In this document: positions 1 to 5,586 of the stretch, piece by piece
Position numbering within the stretch: the first letter of the stretch is position 1
Layout of the letters: the number at the start of each line of letters is the position of its first letter
From: CAYLSV01 sp964386435
Lineage (GTDB): Bacteria; Planctomycetota; Phycisphaerae; Tepidisphaerales; Tepidisphaeraceae
Assembly: GCA_964386435.1 (NCBI GenBank)
Contig: CAYLSV010000113.1
Location: 1-10,638 of the forward strand
DNA length: 10,638 nt
Reading direction: 5' to 3'
The notes under the pieces: generated by a model
What the model saw: only the letters and a program-made list of their open reading frames with translations
Databases searched by the model: none
Told to the model about the DNA's origin: nothing
Translations under genes and position numbers: made by a program

Positions 1-71
1 CCCCCGACGGCCACCTCTACGTCCTGACCGACGCCAAGAACGGCAAGCTCCTGCGGCTGGTGGCAAAATAA
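1..71 (+). CDS. PQQ-dependent sugar dehydrogenase-like protein, C-terminal end (5' partial)
   Basis: This is the last 22 codons of a gene that enters from the left; the reading frame begins at base 3 and stops at TAA 69-71. The tail reads DGHLYVLTD, then NGKLLRL, which is the final strand of the six-bladed propeller in glucose/sorbosone dehydrogenases (YliI/Asd type). Those proteins are soluble or exported and oxidise aldose sugars with PQQ. Only this short piece is visible, so neither the catalytic residues nor a signal peptide can be checked. The family call rests on the C-terminal motif alone, and another beta-propeller dehydrogenase remains possible. Confidence 0.6.
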   Translation, partial: PDGHLYVLTDAKNGKLLRLVAK

Positions 72-93
72 ATGTTATTTGTGGTTTTTCTGC

Positions 94-121
94 TTGACGG
101 AGGGGGCGGCGGCGGTACTTT
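94..121 (+). promoter_or_regulatory. possible sigma70-type promoter of the envelope operon
   Basis: TTGACG (94-99, five of six matches to TTGACA) is followed after 16 bases by TACTTT (116-121, three of six matches to TATAAT). It lies between the sugar dehydrogenase stop and the ATG at 147 and would give a 5' leader of about 20 bases containing the AAGGAA ribosome-binding site at 137-142. The position fits, but the -10 element is weak, so this is tentative. Confidence 0.3.
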
Positions 122-146
122 GCATCTACCTCCCGCAAGGAACTTT

Positions 147-500
147 ATGCAGAAACTCGTTTAACTGTTGTCGATCCTTGTTGTTGGCACGAGTGGTCTC
201 GCGCTCACGATGCCTGCACCGGCTGAATCCGCCATGTCTCGAGCCCTTCGTGGTGGCTTCGCTCGCTACGACACATTCTTAACGGTCCAAGCACCTTGTC
301 CAGACGATGTTGATCGTCTGGTCGCCGACCGCGTCGTCTATTTGCCTCAGATTCCGGGTGAGCGAAAGTGGCTCATCGTTTCGGGGCCGGTGGTGTGTGG
401 CACAGCGAAGCCGGTTTGTTTGATCAAGGCAGACGTGAAGAAGCCATGCCCAACTGTTGGTGAGCCCATTGAGCCGCGAGACTTAAACACGATGCTGTAA
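147..500 (+). CDS. small secreted Cys-containing hypothetical protein with TAA in its signal peptide
   Basis: The ATG at 147 has a good ribosome-binding site (AAGGAA, 137-142). It reads MQKLV, then TAA at 162-164, then in the same frame LLSILVVGTSGLALTMPAPA. Together these look like one signal peptide (charged start, hydrophobic core, A-x-A-like end) broken at codon 6. The uninterrupted ORF can only start at the TTG at 168 or a nearby near-cognate codon, which would lose the basic n-region. The mature part is about 95 residues and holds five cysteines, one in APCPDD, two in VVCGTAKPVC and one in KKPCPT among them counted by eye as four to five. I recognise no family. It is the first gene of the envelope operon, and the next gene starts 25 bases after its stop. 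The spaced cysteines beside a rhodanese and a MauE protein suggest a thiol-active envelope protein; this is inference. Confidence 0.5.
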
Positions 501-525
501 GCGCGATTGCTGAGGTTTGATCACA

Positions 526-1638
526 ATGGACCAGCTGATACCAAAGACCCTCGCAGCAATATGCTGTGTCTTGATGTTCATGGGTCCGTCCGACGGGGCG
601 GTTGTCGCTGAACATCGAAGACCGGCGGTTCTTGTGCATCTGGACGAAGCCGCTCGGTTAGCTGACTTCTTCGAGGTTCGAGCGGTCACGTTTTACAGTT
701 TGGGTGACTTCGATCCCACTGATACGGCTGAGAATTACATCGTGCTTCAAGCCGATGGCGACGCGATCAAGCTGTCGTCCAACATGCCGCCGCCGGAGTC
801 CGGTGAGATGTTGCTCGCTCCGCTGGCTATCTATGTTGATCTGGATAAGCCCGACAGCTTTTTGTCGTTGAGCATCCGTTTTGACGGCACTTACTCGTTG
901 AGCCGCTTCGACGGCCGAAATGATCTAATTGCTCCCCATGGTGCGCCGGAAGGTTTGAATGGGAGTCTTGAGAACATGTTGCCGTTTGTTCTCTATGGGA
1001 TGGCAGGGCGTGACCTCACGCTGCGCGCAGCGACTTTATTGCACGTCGATAGTCTTGACGATTGGGACGTGAGCGACATTGACTCACAAATCCTGATTTG
1101 TGCCATCGATGGCGACGACTTGATGCTGCGACGTGTGGTGCGGGGCACTCAAGGAGTTGGCGCTGCCTATGGAGGTTCGGGGGGACGCGACTTTGACCGG
1201 CTAGTATTGACTTAGCGCTTTGTCGGCGGCGCGGGTTGGACGAATGAAAATTCATTCCCGGACGTGGTGCAGGAGACAGAGGTGATAGATGCTTCGGGCG
1301 AGAGCTTCCGTGTGACCAGCCAGGCGACGGCCATCGAGTTCGATGAGCCCGCGGAGGCTGTTCAACTACCGTCGATCCCGGATGGCACACCTGTCAATAT
1401 TTACGATCCGGCAGTGGTAAAGGGTTCGCCAGTCGATGGTGTGCCGCGGGAGTGGCGAGACGGAGAAATCGTTGAAGTGCGGCACACGTCTCTCGAGCCT
1501 TCGCTGCAGCGGCAGGCTAGCGGGGTGCCACCAGTGTCTTCCGGCAGTTGGTATCCATGGCTGCTGCTTGTGTGTGTGACCGCGGGAGTCACTTTGGTGC
1601 TGATCTACACTTTTGCCAAGAGGCGACGTGCGGCATGA
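526..1638 (+). pseudogene. type I membrane protein, hypothetical, interrupted by in-frame TAG
   Basis: The start is the ATG at 526, preceded by GAGG (512-515); an upstream TTG at 517 lies in frame but is less likely. The first 28 residues form a signal peptide with hydrophobic core AAICCVLMFMG. An acidic domain rich in beta strands follows to codon 229. Codon 230 is TAG (1213-1215), after which the same frame stays open to TGA 1636-1638. The second part ends in a hydrophobic segment (about residues 344-364) followed by KRRR, a typical stop-transfer anchor. The signal peptide lies before the stop and the anchor after it, which suggests one type I membrane protein of about 370 codons. Alternatively there are two genes: 526-1215, and a GTG at 1264 to 1638 without an obvious ribosome-binding site. 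No known domain is recognised. The last 11 bases overlap the next gene. Confidence 0.55.
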
Positions 1639-2695
1639 GTTTCGCAAGCAGCTGCTCATTTTGATGGTGTTGATGGCTTTTGTGCCTGCGACCTCCGCAG
1701 AGCAGCCGCGACGCTTCGAGCCGACGTGCGGCGTTGAGGCGGTGTACGCCGCCGCCCACATTCACGGGCGAAAATTCGACTTCGGCCTGCTACTGCGGCC
1801 TGAGTATATCGGCACGCAGCAAGGCAGTTCGGCGAGCGAGTTGGTGCGGGCGGCGGGGGACATCGGCTTGCACGCCGTGGTCATCGGCGGGATGAACGCG
1901 GTCGATCTGCGGCAGCAGGTCGATCCGGTGATCCTGCACGTCCGGGCGCAACCGATGGCGACTCGGCCGACGCATTGGGTGCTTTACGTCGGGGAGCGGG
2001 ACGGCCGCCCGCTGATTATTGATGGCGACGCCGACACGAGCGGCTGGACATGGGGCGACATGACTCGCCTGTGGCCGGGACACGGCATTATCGTGTCGGA
2101 CGCCCCGATTAGCGCGTGGTCGGCCGGGTCTGCCACAGCGGCCCTTTACCTATCCGGGGTTGGGATTTTGCTTGGCGGTGCTTGGCTCGCGGGCCCGAAG
2201 CTGGTGAAGCTCGAGGTAGTCAGGTGGAGCCGACAGTTCACGGTGGCGGTCGGCTTAGTAATCGTCGCTGGTGTGGCCGGGTTGATCTGGCACTGGATGA
2301 TCGCCGGCGGATACTTCCATGACACGCACGCGACTGTCGCCCACGCCGAGGCACTGACCGCGTGGGAACTGGAGAGGATCGGTTTCGACGAGGCTTGGCA
2401 GGCTTATGAGTCGGATGTTGTGATGCTCGACGCGCGGCCCGTCGCGCAGGTGGCGGAGACGGGCACCATCCCAGGTGCCGGTATGCTGCCGCACGATTTG
2501 CCCGAACGACAGTGGGCTGAATTGATTGAGAAGCTGGATTTGCAGGAGCAAGTCGTTGTCTTCTGCGGCAACGACCGTTGCGGCTATGCCCGCAGCACCG
2601 CCCAGCGACTCCGCAGCAGCGGGTTCAGCCACGTCGTGGTCTATGACGGCGGACTGATGGATTGGGTCGGCCGGCAGCCGGGGCGAGAGCCATGA
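1628..2695 (+). CDS. C39-type peptidase / two-TM / rhodanese fusion protein
   Basis: This 355-residue protein starts at GTG 1628 (AGAGG at 1619-1623), overlapping the previous gene by 11 bases. That start gives the signal peptide MRHEFRKQLLILMVLMAF with cleavage near ATSA-E. Residues 30-158 resemble a C39 papain-like peptidase: C34 in TCGVEAVY, H116 in THWVLYVG and D132 in LIIDGD form the expected Cys-His-Asp triad. Two membrane segments follow (about 168-189 and 204-226). Residues 245-350 are a rhodanese domain with LDARP, the proposed sulfur-accepting C313 in VVFCGNDRCGYAR, and a terminal YDGGLMDW motif. With two membrane passes after an exported N-terminus, both catalytic domains should face the envelope compartment. 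C39 domains cut double-glycine leaders or serve as non-catalytic docking modules; rhodaneses carry persulfide sulfur. The ATGA junction couples it to the MauE-like gene. The substrate is unknown. Confidence 0.8.
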   Translation: MRHEFRKQLLILMVLMAFVPATSAEQPRRFEPTCGVEAVYAAAHIHGRKFDFGLLLRPEYIGTQQGSSASELVRAAGDIGLHAVVIGGMNAVDLRQQVDPVILHVRAQPMATRPTHWVLYVGERDGRPLIIDGDADTSGWTWGDMTRLWPGHGIIVSDAPISAWSAGSATAALYLSGVGILLGGAWLAGPKLVKLEVVRWSRQFTVAVGLVIVAGVAGLIWHWMIAGGYFHDTHATVAHAEALTAWELERIGFDEAWQAYESDVVMLDARPVAQVAETGTIPGAGMLPHDLPERQWAELIEKLDLQEQVVVFCGNDRCGYARSTAQRLRSSGFSHVVVYDGGLMDWVGRQPGREP

Positions 2696-3135
2696 CTCTC
2701 ATCGAGCGGCCATGGCCGGGCGTGGTCGCGAGGGTGCTGCTGGCACTTGTTGGCGGCGTTTTCGTACTGGGAGCGGTGCTGAAGATCCAAGATCCGTATG
2801 CCTTTCTCGCGGCGGTTTACCAGTACCAAATTGTGGGCCGCAATGGCGGGGCGGTGGCCGCGGCAGTGGTGCCGTTCATCGAATTGTTCACAGGTGTTTT
2901 GCTGCTCACGCGGACGCTGCTACGACCGGCAATTATGGTGGCGCTGGCGATGAGCCTGACGTTCACGACCGCGCAGGCCTGAGTGCTGGCGCGCGGGCTA
3001 AACGTGCCGTGCGGGTGCTTCGGCGGCGAAGAGACGGTGTCGAGGTGGACGGCGGGGCGAGCGGGCATGATCGGAGTGGCGGCGGCGGTGGCGGGCTGGC
3101 TCACACCGTGGCGAGGGCTTGCCGATGAACCGTGA
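2692..3135 (+). pseudogene. MauE/DoxX-type redox-associated membrane protein with in-frame TGA
   Basis: The start ATG 2692 overlaps the preceding stop as ATGA, a sign of translational coupling. The frame runs to codon 96, meets TGA at 2980-2982 (codon 97), and stays open to TGA 3133-3135. The first part shows the family features: a first membrane helix, KIQDPYAF, YQYQIVG, a helix containing PFIELFTGVLLL, and a third helix. The diagnostic ARGLNVPCGCFGG motif (C107 and C109 counting the stop as one residue) lies after the TGA, so the short ORF 2692-2982 lacks its redox cysteines. The full length of about 147 residues is normal for MauE-like proteins. These are thought to handle thiol/disulfide electron transfer in the membrane, for example in methylamine dehydrogenase maturation. 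The extended frame also keeps an 11-base overlap with the next gene, supporting 3135 as the true end. Confidence 0.75.
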
Positions 3136-3355
3136 GCGGCTCGACGATGAGGAACAGCTTGCTGTCAAGTTCAAGGACTACCCGAACCCGCACGATTACG
3201 CCGACGACTTCCTGCTCGGCTACGTCGTGGCCGCGACCGGCAAGTATCGGGTCACGATCCTTCAGGGGGTTAAGAGTGACGACTTCCGGTTCAAGCGCGA
3301 AAGCGTGCTGCGGATGAACCTCGCCCGCGGGCTCGACCCGTACGGGGTCACTTGA
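3125..3355 (+). CDS. hypothetical 76-residue protein
   Basis: ATG 3125 is preceded by GAGGG (3113-3117) at a normal distance and overlaps the extended end of the MauE-like gene by 11 bases, so it is probably the last gene of the operon. The protein is charged and soluble, with no signal peptide or membrane segment. It begins MNRERLDDEEQLAVKFKDYP and has a central stretch DDFLLGYVVAATGKYRVTIL that looks like a helix followed by beta strands. I recognise no family. It has no cysteines, unlike most of its operon neighbours. The frame shows no interruption. Confidence 0.6.
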   Translation: MNRERLDDEEQLAVKFKDYPNPHDYADDFLLGYVVAATGKYRVTILQGVKSDDFRFKRESVLRMNLARGLDPYGVT

Positions 3356-3376
3356 CAATTGGTGCTCTCTTGCACG

Positions 3377-3514
3377 CTAAGCCGTGGGTTCGCTCTTGGG
3401 ATTGGTTTCCAGCAGGCGTCGGACGCTGGAGCGGCTGATGCCGAGTTGTTGGGCGATCTGGCGTTTGCTGGTGCCGATCTTGGCGAGTCGTCGGACTTCC
3501 CCTTGTGAGCTGCT
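3377..3514 (-). pseudogene. helix-turn-helix fragment of a recombinase/transposase
   Basis: On the minus strand this open stretch (between a TGA at 3515-3517 and TAG at 3377-3379) reads GEVRRLAKIGTSKRQIAQQL, then GISRSSVRRLLE and a short tail ending in SEPTA. The pattern of an A/G-T/S-x-R-x-I-A-x-x-L-G-I-S-R turn is that of resolvase C-terminal HTH domains (HTH_7) or the IS21 IstA N-terminus. It has no start codon of its own in this frame. It lies directly downstream of the IS3-type orfA remnant in a different frame, so it is either the end of that gene after a second frameshift or the stub of another element. Only the HTH nature is clear. Confidence 0.45.
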
Positions 3515-3721
3515 TCATCCACCCGCGCAAGGTCTTCTCGGCAATGCCAGTCGCTGCGCACGCGAGGGCCATGCTATAGCCTTCGTGGGTGACGAGCCGC
3601 ACGGCATCAGCCTTGAACTGCTGGCCGAACCGCCGCCGCGACGGGATCGTCGCCGCGACGGAATTGTCGCCCGCGGTTGTTCGGACATGCGCGGCACAGC
3701 CGAATCGTGGTTGCCAGTCAT
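3500..3721 (-). pseudogene. IS3-family transposase orfA remnant, frameshifted
   Basis: A minus-strand ATG at 3721 has a perfect ribosome-binding site (AAGGAG at 3729-3734). The product begins MTGNHDSAVPRMSEQPRA, then TIPSRRR. At 3631-3664 a 17-base tandem duplication shifts the frame. In the shifted frame it continues FGQQFKADAVRLVTHEGYSM, then ALACAATGIAEKTLRGWMKQ, the classic HTH_Tnp_1 domain of IS3/IS911 OrfA (compare F-K-x-E-A-V-R-L ... G-I-S-x-x-T-L-x-x-W). Removing one copy of the repeat joins the two parts exactly as IPSRRRFGQQFK. No OrfB (DDE transposase) follows, since 3125-3355 is another gene, so the element is a dead fragment. The left boundary at about 3500 is approximate. Confidence 0.75.
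3631..3664. repeat. 17-bp direct tandem duplication in the transposase remnant
   Basis: CGCCGCCGCGACGGGAT (3631-3647) is followed at once by CGTCGCCGCGACGGAAT (3648-3664), identical at 15 of 17 positions. Because 17 is not a multiple of three, the duplication is the direct cause of the frameshift in the transposase remnant. The two differences between copies suggest that it is not brand new. Confidence 0.8.
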
Positions 3722-3739
3722 GGTCAAACTCCTTCGCCG

Positions 3740-4138
3740 GGCATGATCCCGGCCTCGTGTGGAGTCCGCCATTCGTGGGCCACCTCAGGGGTTATGCCCG
3801 CGGGCCTTGGCGTGAGGGTCGTCAGCCTCTCTTTGTAGCGGATCTGCTAGATTATGGCGCCGCCGCTGTACCTTTCTTGTCCGGGATGAACTGCTTGTGG
3901 AGGGTGCAAGGGGGAAGGTCAAGCGTGCCACTGGAACTTGGGGCGGTGCAGCTAAGGTGTATCCGGGGCAACGATTGGGTGATCTCGTGGGTGCACCACG
4001 GCTTGTTTGCTGTTGTGCATGGTGGGGCGGAGATGGCATTCAGCGGTTGAATCAGTTGTTGTTGGATCGTCGCCACGCGTTGCCTTTGAGCTGCCATGGC
4101 GGGATGATGGGCTGGCCGCTCGACTTGGGACACCCTTC
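3740..4138. other. non-coding stretch between the IS remnant and the dehydrogenase gene
   Basis: About 400 bases hold no gene I can support. Open frames exist on both strands but none has a recognisable motif, and composition is less GC-rich than in the genes to the right. One short minus-strand frame around 3735-3850 (reading ITPEVAHEWRTPHEAG near its end) lies just before the orfA ribosome-binding site and could be a relic of an element gene, but it has no clear start. No clear IS3 terminal inverted repeat was found by eye. Confidence 0.4.
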
Positions 4139-5089
4139 ATGAACGCCCTGACCTTTGACGGCAAGACGCTGGTTCTTGATCCTCGGCAACCGGTGCCTGC
4201 TCCGACGGTGGGGGAGGTGGTGGTGCGGGTGCGGCAGGCGGGGGTTTGTCAGACGGATCTGGAGATCGCGCAGGGGTACATGGGGTTTGAGGGCGTGTTG
4301 GGGCATGAGTTTGTCGGGGTGGCAGAGGGCGGGCGGCTCGTTGGGAAGCGGGTGGTGGGGGAGATCAACTGTCCGTGCGGGGCGTGTGAGACGTGTCGGG
4401 CGGGGCTTGGGGGGCATTGCGGTCGGCGGTCGGTGGTGGGGATTCTGGGGCGGGATGGGGTGTTTGCGGAGCGGGTGGTGCTGCCGGAGGCGAATCTGCA
4501 CGTGGTGCCGGAGGCGGTGGATGATGAGGCGGCGGTGTTTGTGGAGCCGTTGGCGGCGGCGGTGCAGGTGACGCGGCAGGTGCGGTTTGCGGCGAAGGAT
4601 TGGGTGACGGTGCTGGGGGACGGCCGGTTGGGGCTGCTCGTGGCACAGGTCGTCCGGGCGGCGGGGGCACAGGTGCGGGTGCTGGGCCGGCACGCGAACA
4701 AGCTGCAACTGTGCGAGCGGTGGGGCATCCCCGGCCGCCTCGCGGATGACGTCCGGCCGCGGAAGGATCAGGACGTCGTCATCGACTGCACCGGCCGCAG
4801 CAACGGGTTTGAGTTGGCGACGAAGCTCGTCCGGCCCCGCGGCACGATTGTGCTGAAGACGACGGTGGCCGACAATCGGCCGCTGAACCTCGCGCCGCTG
4901 GTCATCGACGAGGTGACGCTTATCGGCAGCCGCTGCGGGCCGTTTGGTCCGGCGCTGAAGCTGCTGGCAGAGAAGCGGGTCGATGTCGCCTCGCTCATCA
5001 GCCGGCGGTTCCGGCTCGAGCGCGGCGTCGAAGCCATCGCCCACGCCGGGCGGCCGGGCGTGATGAAGGTGTTGATCGACTGCGGCTGA
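4139..5089 (+). CDS. zinc-dependent medium-chain alcohol dehydrogenase family protein
   Basis: The 316-residue product starts at ATG 4139; further upstream codons in frame lack family similarity. The catalytic domain has the zinc ligands C37 (GVCQTD) and H56-E57 (LGHE), with E136 in the VEPLA motif. The structural zinc loop has C80, C83, C86 and C94 (with an extra C78). The Rossmann part begins at the LGDGRLG loop (G160, G162, G165), and later IDCTGR and RPRGTIVLK match the usual strand positions. The family oxidises alcohols or polyols with NAD(P)+; the substrate cannot be read from the sequence. At 316 residues it is slightly short for the family (about 340-350). Codon usage changes sharply near 4617 from G/T-ending to C-ending codons, at the boundary of the two domains. 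The PP-loop gene begins 14 bases after its stop. Confidence 0.85.
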   Translation: MNALTFDGKTLVLDPRQPVPAPTVGEVVVRVRQAGVCQTDLEIAQGYMGFEGVLGHEFVGVAEGGRLVGKRVVGEINCPCGACETCRAGLGGHCGRRSVVGILGRDGVFAERVVLPEANLHVVPEAVDDEAAVFVEPLAAAVQVTRQVRFAAKDWVTVLGDGRLGLLVAQVVRAAGAQVRVLGRHANKLQLCERWGIPGRLADDVRPRKDQDVVIDCTGRSNGFELATKLVRPRGTIVLKTTVADNRPLNLAPLVIDEVTLIGSRCGPFGPALKLLAEKRVDVASLISRRFRLERGVEAIAHAGRPGVMKVLIDCG

Positions 5090-5103
5090 AGTATGCTGTG
5101 GGC

Positions 5104-5586
5104 ATGAGCCTTGCGATTGTGCTTTGCAGCGGCGGGACGAACAGTGCGGTGGCCGCCATGCTTGCCCGGCAGCGGCATTCGTTGATCTTGCTCCACGCCC
5201 ACCGGCCAGGATCGCCGGACGAGTCGGCGCGGAAGAAGTTCGATGCGCTCGCCGCCGACCTTCGGCCGCAGAAGAGCCAGGTGCTGGGCGTGCCGTTGTG
5301 CCCGGTGTCGGCCGAGGGCGTGGCCGACGCCCGGCGGCTGGGCGAGCTGCTGCCGCTGGTGGGGGTGGCCGGGCGATTCGCGCAGCAGGCGGAGGCGACG
5401 GCGATTTACGTCGGTCTGCGGGCTGGGCCGATGAATTTGACGGACGGGCTGGGGTTCGTGCAGGTGTGGGAGGAGCTGGTGAGCTTGGCGTGCGGCCGGG
5501 CGGTGAAGGTGGAGGCGCCGCTGCTGGAGCTGGAGCCGCCGCAGGTCCGGGAGCTGGCCGAGCAGTTGGAGCCGACGGCGGCGTGA
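5104..5586 (+). CDS. truncated QueC/ExsB-like PP-loop protein
   Basis: The product is 160 residues from ATG 5104; GTG 5098 is an alternative that adds two residues. The start MSLAIVLCSGGTNSAVAAML matches the N-terminal strand and PP-loop of 7-cyano-7-deazaguanine synthase (QueC), usually SGG-x-DS. Here the Asp is Asn (S9-G10-G11-T12-N13-S14). A later block VKVEAPLLELEPPQVRELAE resembles the QueC segment around its late alpha/beta unit. QueC is normally about 220-240 residues and ends with a four-Cys zinc site; that part is absent and I do not see it in other frames downstream. It is probably not a working QueC; it may be a repurposed ATP-pyrophosphatase fold or a decaying paralogue. TATGCT at 5092-5097, seven bases before the ATG, could be the -10 box of a leaderless mRNA. 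Its TGA overlaps the next start as GTGA. Confidence 0.6.
   Translation: MSLAIVLCSGGTNSAVAAMLARQRHSLILLHAHRPGSPDESARKKFDALAADLRPQKSQVLGVPLCPVSAEGVADARRLGELLPLVGVAGRFAQQAEATAIYVGLRAGPMNLTDGLGFVQVWEELVSLACGRAVKVEAPLLELEPPQVRELAEQLEPTAA

Noticed and set aside
2980..3013. TGA as selenocysteine with a downstream hairpin (CGCGCGG 2990-2996 pairing with CCGTGCG 3007-3013, one G-U pair)
   Set aside because: The hairpin starts 7 bases after the TGA but lacks a clear SECIS loop, such stems are common in GC-rich DNA, the position lies at a membrane helix and not at the CGC redox site, and neighbouring genes have other stops of a different kind.
4052..5044. 330-codon open frame antisense to the dehydrogenase
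   Set aside because: Shadow caused by G-ending codons on the + strand; its product is Arg/His/Pro-rich with no motif, while the + frame has all zinc and NAD motifs.
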